Source of the DNA: Streptomyces filamentosus
GTDB lineage: Bacteria; Actinomycetota; Actinomycetes; Streptomycetales; Streptomycetaceae
Direction of reading: 5' to 3'
Assembly (NCBI RefSeq): GCF_014654895.1
Contig: NZ_BNBE01000001.1
Location: 3,928,501-3,992,500 of the forward strand
Length of the DNA stretch: 64,000 bases
Shown here: one piece after another, positions 50,515 through 60,504 of the stretch
Layout: each line of letters starts with the position of its first letter
Position numbering within the stretch: position 1 is the stretch's first letter
Translations under genes and position numbers: made by a program
The notes under the pieces: generated by a model
Told to the model about the DNA's origin: nothing
The model's input: only the letters and a program-made list of their open reading frames with translations
The model's database searches: none

Positions 50515-52392
50515 GTGAGCGACAACCAGACCCAGATCGACAACCGGCCGCCCTCCGTCGCGGCGCTCTTCCTCGAACGGGTCGAGCGCACCCCCGACGC
50601 GGAGGCGTACCGCTACCCGGTGCCCGCCGCCTCCGGCACGGGGCCGGACGACTGGAAGTCGCTCGCCTGGGGGCAGGCGGCCCGGCGCGTCTACGCCATC
50701 GCCGCCGGCCTGATCGACCTCGGCGTCCTGCCGGAGGAGCGGGTCGCCCTCGCCTCCTCCACCCGGGTCGAGTGGATCCTCGCCGACCTCGGCGTCATGT
50801 GCGCCGGCGCCGCCACCACCACCGTCTACCCGCAGACCAACGCCGAGGAGTCCGCCTTCATCCTCGCGGACTCCGCGTCGAAGGTGCTCATCGCCGAGGA
50901 CGCGGCCCAGCTCGCCAAGGCCGTCGAGCGCCGCGCCGACCTGCCCGGCCTCCACCACGTCGTCGTCATCGACGCCGAGGGCGCCGACACCTCCGACGAG
51001 TGGGTCCTCACCCTCGCCGACCTGGAGGCGCGCGGAGCCGCGTACCTGGAGAAGCACCCCGAGGCGGTCAAGGAGCGGGTCGCGGCGATCACCGCCGACC
51101 AGCTCGCCACCCTCATCTACACCTCCGGCACCACCGGCCGCCCCAAGGGCGTTCGCCTGCCGCACGACAACTGGTCGTACATGGCCAAGGCCATCGCCGC
51201 CACCGGCCTCGTCACCCGCGACGACGTCCAGTACCTGTGGCTGCCGCTCGCCCACGTCTTCGGCAAGGTCCTCACCTCCGGCCAGATCGAGGTCGGCCAC
51301 GTCACCGCCGTCGACGGCCGCGTCGACAAGATCATCGAGAACCTGCCGGTGGTCCAGCCGACCTACATGGCGGCCGTCCCCCGCATCTTCGAGAAGGTCT
51401 ACAACGGGGTCGCCGCCAAGGCCCGCGCCGGCGGCGGCGCCAAGTACAAGATCTTCCAGTGGGCCGCCGGCGTCTCCCGCGAGTACGCCAAGGCCACCCA
51501 GGACAACTTCCGCCGCACCGGCACCGCCTCCGCGCCCTTCGGCCTCGCCGCCAAGCACAAGGTCGCCGACGCCCTCGTCTACGCCAAGATCCGCGAGGCG
51601 TTCGGCGGCCGGCTGCGCGCCTGCATCTCCGGCTCCGCCGCCCTCGCCCCCGAGATCGGCTACTTCTTCGCCGGCGCCGGCATCCACATCCTGGAGGGGT
51701 ACGGCCTCACCGAGTCCTCCGCCGCCTCCTTCGTCAACCCCGGCGAGGCCTACCGCACCGGCACCGTCGGCAAGCCGCTCCCCGGCACCGAGGTCCGCAT
51801 CGCCGACGACGGCGAGATCCTGCTCCGAGGCCCCGGCATCATGGAGGGCTACCACGGCCTGCCCGAGAAGACCGCCGAGGTCCTGGAGGCCGACGGCTGG
51901 TTCCACACCGGCGACATCGGCGAGCTCTCCGCCGACGGCTACCTCAAGATCACCGACCGCAAGAAGGACCTCATCAAGACCTCCGGCGGCAAGTACATCG
52001 CCCCCGCCGAGGTCGAGGGCCAGTTCAAGGCCGTCTGCCCCTTCGTCTCCAACATCCTCGTCCACGGTGCCGACCGGAACTACTGCACGGCCCTCATCGC
52101 CCTCGACGAGCCCACCCTCCTCGGCTGGGCCGCCGAGCACGGCCTGGGCGGGAAGACGTACGCCGAGGTCGTCGCCGACCCGCAGACCGAGAAGATGGTC
52201 CAGGGCTACGTCGACCGCCTCAACGAGGGCCTCCAGCGCTGGCAGACCATCAAGAAGTTCCGCCTCCTGCCCCGCGACCTCGACATCGAGCACGGCGAGC
52301 TCACCCCGTCCCTGAAGCTGAAGCGGCCGGTCGTCGAGCGCACCTACAAGGACCTCATCGAGGGCATGTACGCGGGCTCCCGCGAGGTCTGA
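50515..52392 (+). CDS. Long-chain fatty-acid-CoA ligase (AMP-forming)
   Basis: The 625-residue protein has the AMP-binding motif LIYTSGTTGRPKGVRL (~200), GYGLTESSA and the hinge/C-terminal motifs GWFHTGDIGEL, TDRKKDLIKTSGGKYIAP. It activates fatty acids to acyl-CoA. The class with LPLAHVFGKVL and AVPRIFEKVYN is the FadD15/FAA1-like group. GTG 50515 follows GGAGGACGAC. A palindromic operator upstream suggests repression relieved by acyl-CoA. The helicase gene downstream is separated by 125 bases. Confidence 0.95.
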   Translation: MSDNQTQIDNRPPSVAALFLERVERTPDAEAYRYPVPAASGTGPDDWKSLAWGQAARRVYAIAAGLIDLGVLPEERVALASSTRVEWILADLGVMCAGAATTTVYPQTNAEESAFILADSASKVLIAEDAAQLAKAVERRADLPGLHHVVVIDAEGADTSDEWVLTLADLEARGAAYLEKHPEAVKERVAAITADQLATLIYTSGTTGRPKGVRLPHDNWSYMAKAIAATGLVTRDDVQYLWLPLAHVFGKVLTSGQIEVGHVTAVDGRVDKIIENLPVVQPTYMAAVPRIFEKVYNGVAAKARAGGGAKYKIFQWAAGVSREYAKATQDNFRRTGTASAPFGLAAKHKVADALVYAKIREAFGGRLRACISGSAALAPEIGYFFAGAGIHILEGYGLTESSAASFVNPGEAYRTGTVGKPLPGTEVRIADDGEILLRGPGIMEGYHGLPEKTAEVLEADGWFHTGDIGELSADGYLKITDRKKDLIKTSGGKYIAPAEVEGQFKAVCPFVSNILVHGADRNYCTALIALDEPTLLGWAAEHGLGGKTYAEVVADPQTEKMVQGYVDRLNEGLQRWQTIKKFRLLPRDLDIEHGELTPSLKLKRPVVERTYKDLIEGMYAGSREV

Positions 52393-52517
52393 CCGGCCCT
52401 CCCGGAGCGTGCCGCTCCGGGAAGCGGCGGGATCGGGCATCCGGGCCCTCGCCGTCGGCGCCGACACATAGGATCTCCGCAAGATCTTCACGTCGGCCGT
52501 CCGTCAGCGAGGTAACC

Positions 52518-55500
52518 GTGCCCGACCCCGCCGTTGTGCCCGAGGACGCCGCGCGCGTCCGGCAGATCTTCCGCTACCTCGCCGAGGTCGGCGGAACCCG
52601 GACGAAGCCCGTGCGTCACGACGACGGTGCCCGGCACACCCTGTGGTTCGACGAACTCCCCCCGCAGTTCCAGAACTTCGTCCGGGAACCGATATCCGGC
52701 GACCGTCCGCTGTGGCTGCGGGCCGAGCGGCCGCTGAGGAGCGCCCCTCCCCTCCCGCCCCAGCCGCTCGCCCTCTGGCTGGACGCGGCCCTCGTGCACG
52801 ACTCGGACCCCGAGGACGCCCCCCGGTTGCGCGCCACCGCGGAGCTGGCCGTCTCCGAAACGACCCCCGACGGCAGCACCCTCAGCAGCATCCGCACCGT
52901 CCCCCTCGACGAGTACCAGCGGCGCGACGAGGTGAAGGCCCAGTACGGGGAGTGGGCCGAGCTCTGGACCGGCTGGGCCCGGTACGACCGGGCCGTCAAG
53001 CCCGTGGTGCGGGCCTACGACCGCCTCTACCGCGTCCACGAGGACGTCAGCGACCTCGGCGAGAGCTACGAACTCCTCCTCGGCCTCGGCCACCTGGCCT
53101 GGCAGTCGGGCGACGAACCCGTCCGGCGCCATCTCGTCACCTGTCGCGCCGTCATCGCCCTCGACCCGGACAGCGGTGCCATCACCGTCGCCCCGGACCC
53201 CGAGCACGGGGCGTTCGCACTCGACGAATCGATGCTCGACTCCGATCAGAAGGCGCGTGCCCACACCCGGGAACTCGTCCTGAAGGACCTGGAAGCGGCC
53301 GGTGACGCCACCGAGCCGGAGGGCCGCGACCTGCTGCACCGGGCCCTCAACACCTGGGTGATCGCGGCTCATCAATCGGGGGAGTACATCCCCGAACCGG
53401 ACCGCCCGGGCCGGAGCGCGCACGGGGACGCGCCCGTCGTCCGCTTCGCCCCGGTCCTCCTCCTGCGCGAGCGCACCCGCCGCAGCATGCAGGAGGCCCT
53501 CCAGAACGTGGCCCGTCTCATCGAGAACGGGGCCGAACCGACCCGGCTGCTGCGGGCGATCGCGGGCACGGACGACTCCGCGGGGTTCGACGGATCCGGC
53601 CGCCCCCACGACCCGGACGGGAGCGGAACGGGCGCCCCGCCGCAGGAGCTCTACTTCGCGCTCCCCTCCAACGACGAGCAGCGCACGATCGCCGAGCGGC
53701 TCCGGGACCGCAGCCTCGTCGTCGTCCAGGGCCCGCCCGGCACCGGCAAGACGCACACCATCGCCAACCTCGTCACCGATCTGCTCGCCCACGGACAACG
53801 GGTGCTGATCACCAGCCACACCTCACGCGCCCTGAGGGTCCTCAAGGAGAAGCTCCCCCTCTCCGTGCGGGAACTCTGCGTGAGCCGCACGGACGAACTG
53901 ACCGCCCAGCAGGAGCTGGAGCAGTCGGTGAAGGCGATTCTCGACCGCCAGGGCGAGTTCTCCCCGCGCGACTACCGGCGGCGCATCCAGGACCACGAGG
54001 AGAAGCTGCGCACCGCCCGTTCCGTCCAGGCCGGCGCCCTCAAGGAACTGCGCGCGATCCGCGAGCGGGAGACCTACCGCCACCCCGCGGACATCGGCGA
54101 CTACCAGGGCACCCTCGCGCAGATCGCGAGCCGTCTCCACGACGAGCGGCCCGTCCACGACTGGATCGGCACGGTCCCCGGCCCGGAACCCGTCGTGAGC
54201 GCCGACGCGGTGGCCGGACTCCGGCGGGCCGCCCTCGCCTTCACCGCACGGCACCGGGCACTGGCGGCCTCCGTCTCGGCGAAGCTCCCCACCGTCCAGC
54301 AGCTCCTGTCCGGACCGGAGTTCGCCGAGGCCGTCACCGCGGTCCGGGAGGCCGAGGCCGACCTGGCCGCCCTGCGCGCGACCCCGCAGTCGTCCGCCCT
54401 CGACGGCCACGTCGCCGGTCTGCCCGTGGACCGGCAGGAGGGACTGGCGCAGGCGCTGGAGGACTTCCTCACGGCGATGGCCGAAAGCGCGCAGGAGCGC
54501 GCGCCGTGGTTCACCGCCCTGCGCCAGGAGACCCTCGACGGAAGGGAACACGAGGCGAGGGCGCAGTCCGACCGCTCCCACGCGGCGCTGGAAGCGGCCC
54601 TACAGGCCATGGATTCCTGTGGGAACGCCCTGGTCAGCGGCCTGGAGAAGCTGACCGTGGCAGACGCGCTCGGGTTGGCGACCACGCTCCGCGACGGCCT
54701 CGCCGCCGGCGAGAGGCTCCGCGGCCCCCTCGGCCTCAAGACCCGGCTGCGCAAGGCGGTGGGCGACTTCCCGGAGACCGTGAAGGTCGACGGGCAGACG
54801 GTGCAGACGCAGGAGGCCGCCGAGACCGTGCTCCAGCGGGTACGGCTGGAGCGCCACCTCCAGGACACCGAGGAGGAGTACGGCACCCCGGAGCCCTGGC
54901 AGTCGCCCTCCCGCAGGCTGGCCCGGCTCCGGCAGCACGTCCAGGCCCTGGAGACCCTCGTGGCGCTCGCGGACCGCCGCGCGGCCCTGGTGCGCTCCGC
55001 ATCCGGGTCTCCCGCCTTCGCCGGCCTCGCCTGGCAGCACGACGAGCCCCGGAGCACCGTGGCGGCCCTGCTGCGTGCCCACGCCGCCAGCCGCCGTGCC
55101 GCCGCACCGCGCCGAAGCCTGGCGGACACCACCGCCGTCCTCGGCGCGGCCGCCCTGCAGCGGGGGGTCCCGTCCGCCGTGGAGCGGGCCCGGCGCGCCG
55201 CGGAGGAGCAGGACGTGCGGGCCTACGCCGAGGCGGTCGGGGAGCTGGAGGAACTGAGGGAGGCACTGGCCCGCAAGCACGCCTGCGACCTGGCCTACTC
55301 CGCCGTCGCCGACCGGCTGCCCGAGCTCGCGGACCAGCTGGAGGCCGAGGCGGAGTCCCCGGTCTGGGGCGAGCGGCTGCGCCGCTACGAGGAAGCCTGG
55401 GCGTGGTCGGCCTGGTGCACCCGGATGGAGGAGCTGACCGATCCCGCCGCCGAGAAGCGGACCCTGGCCCGCCTCGCCCAGGCCGACGCCGACATCCGCA

Positions 55501-58256
55501 TCGGCCTGGAGCGGCTCGCGGCGGACAAGGCGTGGTACGGCTGCCTCTCCCGGCTCACCGACGACCAGGCCGTCGCCCTCACCTCGTACCAGCAGAGCGT
55601 CAAGCGGCTGGGGAAGGGGACGGGGAAGTACGCGCACCAGTACCGGCAGCAGGCCCGGGAGAGCCTCAGGGCGAGCCAGGAGGCCGTCCCCGCGTGGATC
55701 ATGCCCCTGCACGCGGTCACGGACACCGTTCCGATGGACCGGGCCGGCCGGTTCGACGTGGTCATCATCGACGAGGCGAGCCAGTCCGGCCCGGAGGCCC
55801 TGCTCCTGGCCTGGCTCGGGGCCAAGATCGTCGTGGTGGGCGACGACAAGCAGGTCAGCCCGGCCAACGTCGGCATCGACCACGACGAGCTGTTCGCCGT
55901 CCAGCGGCGGGTCCTCGGCGGGCTCCCCGACTTCCGGCGCAACCTCTTCGCGCCCACGGCGAGCTTCTTCGACATCGCCTCGGGGCTCGCCGGCGGGAGG
56001 GGCCGACTCATGCTGCGCGAACACTTCCGCTGCATGCCGGAGATCATCGGGTTCTCCAACGAGCTCTGCTACGGAGGCAAGCTCCAGCCGCTGCGGCAGT
56101 ACGGCGCCGACCGGCTGCCCCCGCTGCGCCCGGTCCACGTCGCCGACGGATACGTGGAGGGCACCGGGCAGAAACAGGCCAACCCCCCGGAGGCCGAACG
56201 CCTCGTGGAGGAAGTGGTCCGGTGCATCCAGGACCCGGCCTACGCGGGCCGGACCATGGGCGTGATCACCCTCCTCGGAAACGGGCAGAAGTTCCGCATC
56301 GAGGACCTGCTCGCCGACCGCGTCCCCCTCGACGAGCGGCAGCGCCGCCGGCTCAGGGTCGGCAGCGCGGAGGAGTTCCAGGGCGACGAGCGGGACGTCG
56401 TCTTCGTGTCCACCGTGGCCTCGCTCACCGGCCCGGACGGTCCGCGCCGGATCGGCTCCTACAGCAGCACGCTGTACCAGCAGCACATCAACGTGGCGGC
56501 CTCCCGGGCCCGGGACCAGGTCTGGCTCTTCCACAGCGTGACCCTGACCGAGCTGGCCGAGTCGGACCTCCGCCGCCGGTACCTCGACTGGTTCTCGCGG
56601 CCCGCGGAGCAGCTGGACGGCCTGGGCCTCGGCGACGTCACGGAGGACGAGCCCCACGACGCCTTCGACAGCCTCTTCGAACAGCGGGTCTTCCTTGCCC
56701 TGAGGAGGAGGGGGTACCGCGTCCGCCCGCAGTACCCGGCCGGGCGGTACCGGATCGACCTCGTCGTCGAGGGAGGTACGCGACGGCTCGCCGTCGAGTG
56801 CGACGGGGACGCGTTCCACACGGAGGAGAACGCGGACGCGGACGCGGCCCGCCAGCGCGAGCTGGAGCGGGTGGGCTGGACCTTCGTGCGCATCAGGGGC
56901 AGCCGTTTCTTCTTCGACCCCGACCTGGCGCTGGAGCCGCTCTGGGCGGAGCTCGACAGGCTGGGCATCGAGAGGACGGCGGACGGGCGGACGGGCCCGG
57001 AGACGGTCGGCGTCCCTTCCCCGGCGCAGGACCGGGAGACGGCGGCCCCGGCCGTCGCGCCCACCGCGACGCCCGCGGGCGGACCGCAGGTCCCGGCCCC
57101 GGTCCAGGTCCCGACCCAGACCCCGGCTCCGGCTCCGGCAACGGCAACGGCAACGGCAACGGTCCCGGTCCCGGTCCAGGTTCCGACCCGGGCTCCGGCC
57201 CCGGCCCCGGCAACGACCCCGGTCCAGGTTCCGGCCCAGGCCCAGGCCCCGGCCCCGGTCGCGGCCGAGCCCCAGGACCGGGCGGAGCCTCGGAAGCGGT
57301 CGGGGGAGGCGGTGTGGACGACCGACCCGGCGGGGTTCAGGACCGTGGCCTGGCTGCGGCGCGGGGAGGTGAACGCGGCCCAGCACTCCTTCAGCATGAG
57401 GCGCACCGTGCCCAATGCCGAGGAGCGCCGGAGCAAGGCGCGCTTCCTGCCCGGCGCGGGCCCGTCGGGCGGTGACGTGGTCGAGGTCGTCCGCGAGGGG
57501 GAGCCTCTGGCCCGGCTGGACCACGACGAGGTGCAGGGGCTCATCCGGGCCGGCATCGCCAAGACCGACGTGCCCGTGCTCCGGGCGGGCCACCAGACGG
57601 CCCTGGTCCGGTACCACGACCGGCAGACGCCGGAAGCGGCCTCGCACGGGTCGTCCACGGAACTCATGCGTCCGGTGGCCGAGCCGGTCCCGCAGGGACG
57701 AGCGGAGACGCCGGCGCCCCCGGTGGCTCCCGCCGCTCCGGCGGTTCCCGGCGCTCCGGTGGAGAAGCCGACGGCCGAACCCGGGCGGCGGCCGGCGGAG
57801 GAACGGATCCGGATCCGGCGGCTGTCCGTGAAGGCGTACCAGAGGGTCCAGCGGGAGCTGGACCGCATCCGGGACGAACTGGAACGGCCGGAGCCGGAGA
57901 TCATCGCGGTGGACTCGGCGTCATGGCGGTCCCAGCAGGCCGCGCGCGAGCAGCTGCTGGACACCCTGCACGACCGCAAGGACTTCCTGAGGGCCCTCCT
58001 GGACGAGGCCGAGCTGGACCCCCGCGCCGGCGGCCGGCACGTCACCCCGGGATGCCTCGTCGGGGTCGAGCACTCCGGTGCGACCGGAATCACGACCTAC
58101 GAGATCGCCCTGAGGGCGGGAGGCGACGCCGAGCGGCTGAGCCCCTACACCCCCCTCGGACAGGCCCTGATGTGGCGGGAGGCCGGCGACACCGTCGAGT
58201 GGCGTTCGGCGGACGACCGCGCCCACAGCGCGATCATCCGGCGGGTGGAGGACTGA
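52518..58256 (+). CDS. SF1 helicase-endonuclease with C-terminal GreA/GreB-like domain
   Basis: From GTG 52518 (GAGG 6 bases upstream) the protein has 1,912 residues. 1-400: unrecognised. 405-413: Walker A GPPGTGKTH. ~440-1080: long helical/coiled insert. 1085-1086: Walker B VIIDEASQSGPEALL, then GDDKQVSP, REHFRCMPEI, EEFQGDERDVVF (~1285) and NVAASRARDQVWLF (~1325), an Upf1/DNA2-like SF1 helicase. ~1387-1490: PD-(D/E)xK-type nuclease (FEQRVFLALRRRGYRV, D1414 in YRIDLVV, E1427 in AVECDGDAFH), like DUF559/MTES_1575. ~1510-1600: Pro/Ala linker. ~1763-1912: coiled coil plus VTPGCLVGVEHSG ... LSPYTPLGQALMWREAGDTVEW, resembling GreA/GreB. A defence role is inferred. No partner gene is adjacent. Confidence 0.9.
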   Translation: MPDPAVVPEDAARVRQIFRYLAEVGGTRTKPVRHDDGARHTLWFDELPPQFQNFVREPISGDRPLWLRAERPLRSAPPLPPQPLALWLDAALVHDSDPEDAPRLRATAELAVSETTPDGSTLSSIRTVPLDEYQRRDEVKAQYGEWAELWTGWARYDRAVKPVVRAYDRLYRVHEDVSDLGESYELLLGLGHLAWQSGDEPVRRHLVTCRAVIALDPDSGAITVAPDPEHGAFALDESMLDSDQKARAHTRELVLKDLEAAGDATEPEGRDLLHRALNTWVIAAHQSGEYIPEPDRPGRSAHGDAPVVRFAPVLLLRERTRRSMQEALQNVARLIENGAEPTRLLRAIAGTDDSAGFDGSGRPHDPDGSGTGAPPQELYFALPSNDEQRTIAERLRDRSLVVVQGPPGTGKTHTIANLVTDLLAHGQRVLITSHTSRALRVLKEKLPLSVRELCVSRTDELTAQQELEQSVKAILDRQGEFSPRDYRRRIQDHEEKLRTARSVQAGALKELRAIRERETYRHPADIGDYQGTLAQIASRLHDERPVHDWIGTVPGPEPVVSADAVAGLRRAALAFTARHRALAASVSAKLPTVQQLLSGPEFAEAVTAVREAEADLAALRATPQSSALDGHVAGLPVDRQEGLAQALEDFLTAMAESAQERAPWFTALRQETLDGREHEARAQSDRSHAALEAALQAMDSCGNALVSGLEKLTVADALGLATTLRDGLAAGERLRGPLGLKTRLRKAVGDFPETVKVDGQTVQTQEAAETVLQRVRLERHLQDTEEEYGTPEPWQSPSRRLARLRQHVQALETLVALADRRAALVRSASGSPAFAGLAWQHDEPRSTVAALLRAHAASRRAAAPRRSLADTTAVLGAAALQRGVPSAVERARRAAEEQDVRAYAEAVGELEELREALARKHACDLAYSAVADRLPELADQLEAEAESPVWGERLRRYEEAWAWSAWCTRMEELTDPAAEKRTLARLAQADADIRIGLERLAADKAWYGCLSRLTDDQAVALTSYQQSVKRLGKGTGKYAHQYRQQARESLRASQEAVPAWIMPLHAVTDTVPMDRAGRFDVVIIDEASQSGPEALLLAWLGAKIVVVGDDKQVSPANVGIDHDELFAVQRRVLGGLPDFRRNLFAPTASFFDIASGLAGGRGRLMLREHFRCMPEIIGFSNELCYGGKLQPLRQYGADRLPPLRPVHVADGYVEGTGQKQANPPEAERLVEEVVRCIQDPAYAGRTMGVITLLGNGQKFRIEDLLADRVPLDERQRRRLRVGSAEEFQGDERDVVFVSTVASLTGPDGPRRIGSYSSTLYQQHINVAASRARDQVWLFHSVTLTELAESDLRRRYLDWFSRPAEQLDGLGLGDVTEDEPHDAFDSLFEQRVFLALRRRGYRVRPQYPAGRYRIDLVVEGGTRRLAVECDGDAFHTEENADADAARQRELERVGWTFVRIRGSRFFFDPDLALEPLWAELDRLGIERTADGRTGPETVGVPSPAQDRETAAPAVAPTATPAGGPQVPAPVQVPTQTPAPAPATATATATVPVPVQVPTRAPAPAPATTPVQVPAQAQAPAPVAAEPQDRAEPRKRSGEAVWTTDPAGFRTVAWLRRGEVNAAQHSFSMRRTVPNAEERRSKARFLPGAGPSGGDVVEVVREGEPLARLDHDEVQGLIRAGIAKTDVPVLRAGHQTALVRYHDRQTPEAASHGSSTELMRPVAEPVPQGRAETPAPPVAPAAPAVPGAPVEKPTAEPGRRPAEERIRIRRLSVKAYQRVQRELDRIRDELERPEPEIIAVDSASWRSQQAAREQLLDTLHDRKDFLRALLDEAELDPRAGGRHVTPGCLVGVEHSGATGITTYEIALRAGGDAERLSPYTPLGQALMWREAGDTVEWRSADDRAHSAIIRRVED
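57100..57260 (+). repeat. Pro/Ala linker repeats in the helicase gene
   Basis: Short tandem units (GGCAAC x4, GGTCCC and CCGGCCCCGG types) encode APAPATATATATVPVPVQVP. This looks like a replication-slippage tract forming a flexible linker between nuclease and C-terminal domains. Confidence 0.85.
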
Positions 58257-58321
58257 CCCGGCCCCGGTCCGGGGCGCGGCCCCGGACCGGGTACCCCGGG
58301 CAGTACGGGACAATGGACCCC

Positions 58322-59554
58322 ATGCCTTCCGTACTGCCCGATGGTGAGCCCATGCCCGAGGACGGGGCGCTGCCCGCGCACGCCCTGGAAGGGGCGGGGG
58401 AGCGGCCGCTCGGGTTCTATCTGCACGTGCCGTACTGCGCCACGCGGTGCGGCTACTGCGACTTCAACACGTACACGGCGAGCGAGCTGCGCGGGGCCGG
58501 TGGCGTGCTCGCCTCGCGGGACAACTACGCGGGGCAGGTCGCCGAGGAGGTGCGGCTCGCCCGGAAGGTGCTCGGGGACGACCCGCGACCGGTGCGGACC
58601 GTCTTCGTCGGGGGCGGCACGCCGACGCTGCTGGCCGCCGGCGACCTCGTACGGATGCTGGGGGCGATCCGGGACGAGTTCGGGCTCGCGGACGACGCCG
58701 AGGTCACGACCGAGGCCAACCCGGAGTCCGTGGACCCCGCCTACCTGGAGGAACTGCGCGCCGGGGGGTTCAACCGGATCTCCTTCGGCATGCAGAGCGC
58801 CCGGCCGCACGTGCTGAGGATCCTCGACCGGACCCACACGCCCGGACGGCCCGAGCAGTGCGTCGCCGAGGCGCGCGCCGCCGGGTTCGAGCACGTCAAC
58901 CTGGACCTGATCTACGGGACGCCCGGGGAGTCCGACGACGACTGGCGGGCCTCGCTGGACGCGGCCGTCGGCGCCGGACCGGACCACGTCAGCGCGTACG
59001 CCCTGATCGTCGAGGAGGGCACGCAGCTGGCCCGGCGCATCCGCCGCGGCGAGGTCCCGATGACCGACGACGACGTCCACGCCGACCGGTACCTGATCGC
59101 GGACGAGGCCTTCGAGAAGGCCGGGTTCTCCTGGTACGAGGTGTCCAACTGGGCCACCTCCGAGGCCGGCCGCTGCCTCCACAACGAGCTGTACTGGCGC
59201 GGCGCCGACTGGTGGGGCGCCGGGCCCGGCGCCCACTCGCACGTGGGCGGGGTGCGGTGGTGGAACGTCAAGCACCCCGGGGCGTACGCGGCGGCGCTCG
59301 GGGCCGGGAAGTCGCCCGGCGCGGGACGCGAGGTGCTGGCCGACGAGGACCGGCGCGTCGAGCGGATCCTGCTGGAACTGCGGCTGCGGGAGGGCGTCGA
59401 ACTGGCGCTGCTCAAGCCCGCGGGGCTCGCGGCGGCCGGGCGGGCGCTCGGCGACGGGCTCCTGGAGGAGGAGGCGTACGCCGCCGGGCGGGCCGTGCTG
59501 ACGCTGCGGGGGCGGCTGCTGGCGGACGCGGTGGTGCGGGACCTGGTGGACTAG
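58322..59554 (+). CDS. hemW: Radical SAM heme chaperone HemW
   Basis: The 410-residue protein has the cluster motif YCATRCGYCDFNTY (CxxxCxxC), VGGGTPTLL (SAM-binding), and HNELYWRGADWWGAGPGAHSH, diagnostic of HemW rather than oxygen-independent coproporphyrinogen oxidase. It inserts heme into target proteins. ATG 58322 (MPSVLPDGEPMPEDG) is used; ATG 58313 three codons earlier is possible. It follows the helicase gene by 65 bases. Confidence 0.96.
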   Translation: MPSVLPDGEPMPEDGALPAHALEGAGERPLGFYLHVPYCATRCGYCDFNTYTASELRGAGGVLASRDNYAGQVAEEVRLARKVLGDDPRPVRTVFVGGGTPTLLAAGDLVRMLGAIRDEFGLADDAEVTTEANPESVDPAYLEELRAGGFNRISFGMQSARPHVLRILDRTHTPGRPEQCVAEARAAGFEHVNLDLIYGTPGESDDDWRASLDAAVGAGPDHVSAYALIVEEGTQLARRIRRGEVPMTDDDVHADRYLIADEAFEKAGFSWYEVSNWATSEAGRCLHNELYWRGADWWGAGPGAHSHVGGVRWWNVKHPGAYAAALGAGKSPGAGREVLADEDRRVERILLELRLREGVELALLKPAGLAAAGRALGDGLLEEEAYAAGRAVLTLRGRLLADAVVRDLVD

Positions 59555-59684
59555 GGCGCGTCTTCCGGATCGGGCCGGATCAGGGGGCGGCGTCCGGTGC
59601 CGGGGAGCCGCGAGCCCGGCACGGTCCCTGAGGCGCGGCGCGGGCCGCGCCTTCCGGGGCGCGGGACCCCGGGCGCGACCGGGG

Positions 59685-60494
59685 TCAGCCCGCCGTCACG
59701 AAGTCGATGAGTTCCTCCACGCGGCCCAGCAGCGCCGGTTCCAGGTCCTTGTAGGACTCGACGCGCCTGAGGATGGCCTGCCAGACGGCGCCGGTGTTGT
59801 CGGAGGGCCAGCCGAGGGCGCGGCAGGTGCCGGTCTTCCAGTCCTGGCCCCGGGGGACGTCGGGCCAGGCGGGGATGCCGAGCACGGACGGCTTCACGGC
59901 CTGCCAGACGTCGATGTACGGGTGGCCGACCACCAGGACGTCGGGGGAGGCGACCCGCGCGGCGATGCGGGACTCCTTGGAGCCCGCGACCAGGTGGTCG
60001 ACGAGGACGCCGAGACGGGCGTCGGGGCCCGGGCCGAACTCCGCGACGATCTCGGGCAGGTGGTCGACGCCCTCCAGGTACTCCACCACCACGCCCTCGA
60101 CGCGCAGGTCGTCGCCCCAGACCCGCTCGACCAGCTCCGCGTCGTGCCGGCCCTCGACGTAGATGCGGCCCGCGCGGGCCACGCGCGCGCGGGCGCCGGG
60201 GACGGCGATCGAACCGGAGGCCGTCCGCGCGGGGCGGGACGGGCCCGGGGCCGCGGGGCGCACCAGGGTCACCGGGCGGCCCTCCAGGAGGAAGCCGCGC
60301 GGCTCCAGCGGGAAGACGCGGTGCTTGCCGAAGCGGTCCTCCAGGGTCACCGTGCCCGCCTCGCAGCGGACCACCGCCCCGCAGAAGCCCGTCGAGACCT
60401 CCTCGACCACCAGGTCGGGGTCGGCCGGAACCTCCGGGGCGGGGGCCCGCTTCTTCTTCCAGGGGGGCGTCAGGTCCGCGTCGTAGCTGCGCAT
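59685..60494 (-). CDS. DUF3097-family protein
   Basis: ATG 60494 gives MRSYDADLTPPWKKKR, the family's typical opening, and 269 residues. Central motifs include RIYVEGRHDAELVERVWGDDLRVEGVVVEYLEGVDHL and LGVLVDHLVAGSKESRIA, which resemble a Toprim-like fold (acidic pairs in VEGRHD and LVDHLV). The function is unknown but the family is nearly universal in actinobacteria. It is convergent with hemW and follows the MBL gene by 10 bases, so those two are probably one operon. Confidence 0.9.
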   Translation of the reverse strand: MRSYDADLTPPWKKKRAPAPEVPADPDLVVEEVSTGFCGAVVRCEAGTVTLEDRFGKHRVFPLEPRGFLLEGRPVTLVRPAAPGPSRPARTASGSIAVPGARARVARAGRIYVEGRHDAELVERVWGDDLRVEGVVVEYLEGVDHLPEIVAEFGPGPDARLGVLVDHLVAGSKESRIAARVASPDVLVVGHPYIDVWQAVKPSVLGIPAWPDVPRGQDWKTGTCRALGWPSDNTGAVWQAILRRVESYKDLEPALLGRVEELIDFVTAG

Positions 60495-60504
60495 TCCGGG
60501 GACG

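Noticed and set aside
54600..57647. A 1,015-codon minus-strand open frame within the helicase gene
   Set aside because: The helicase reading has all SF1 motifs in the right order; the opposite frame is a compositional shadow.
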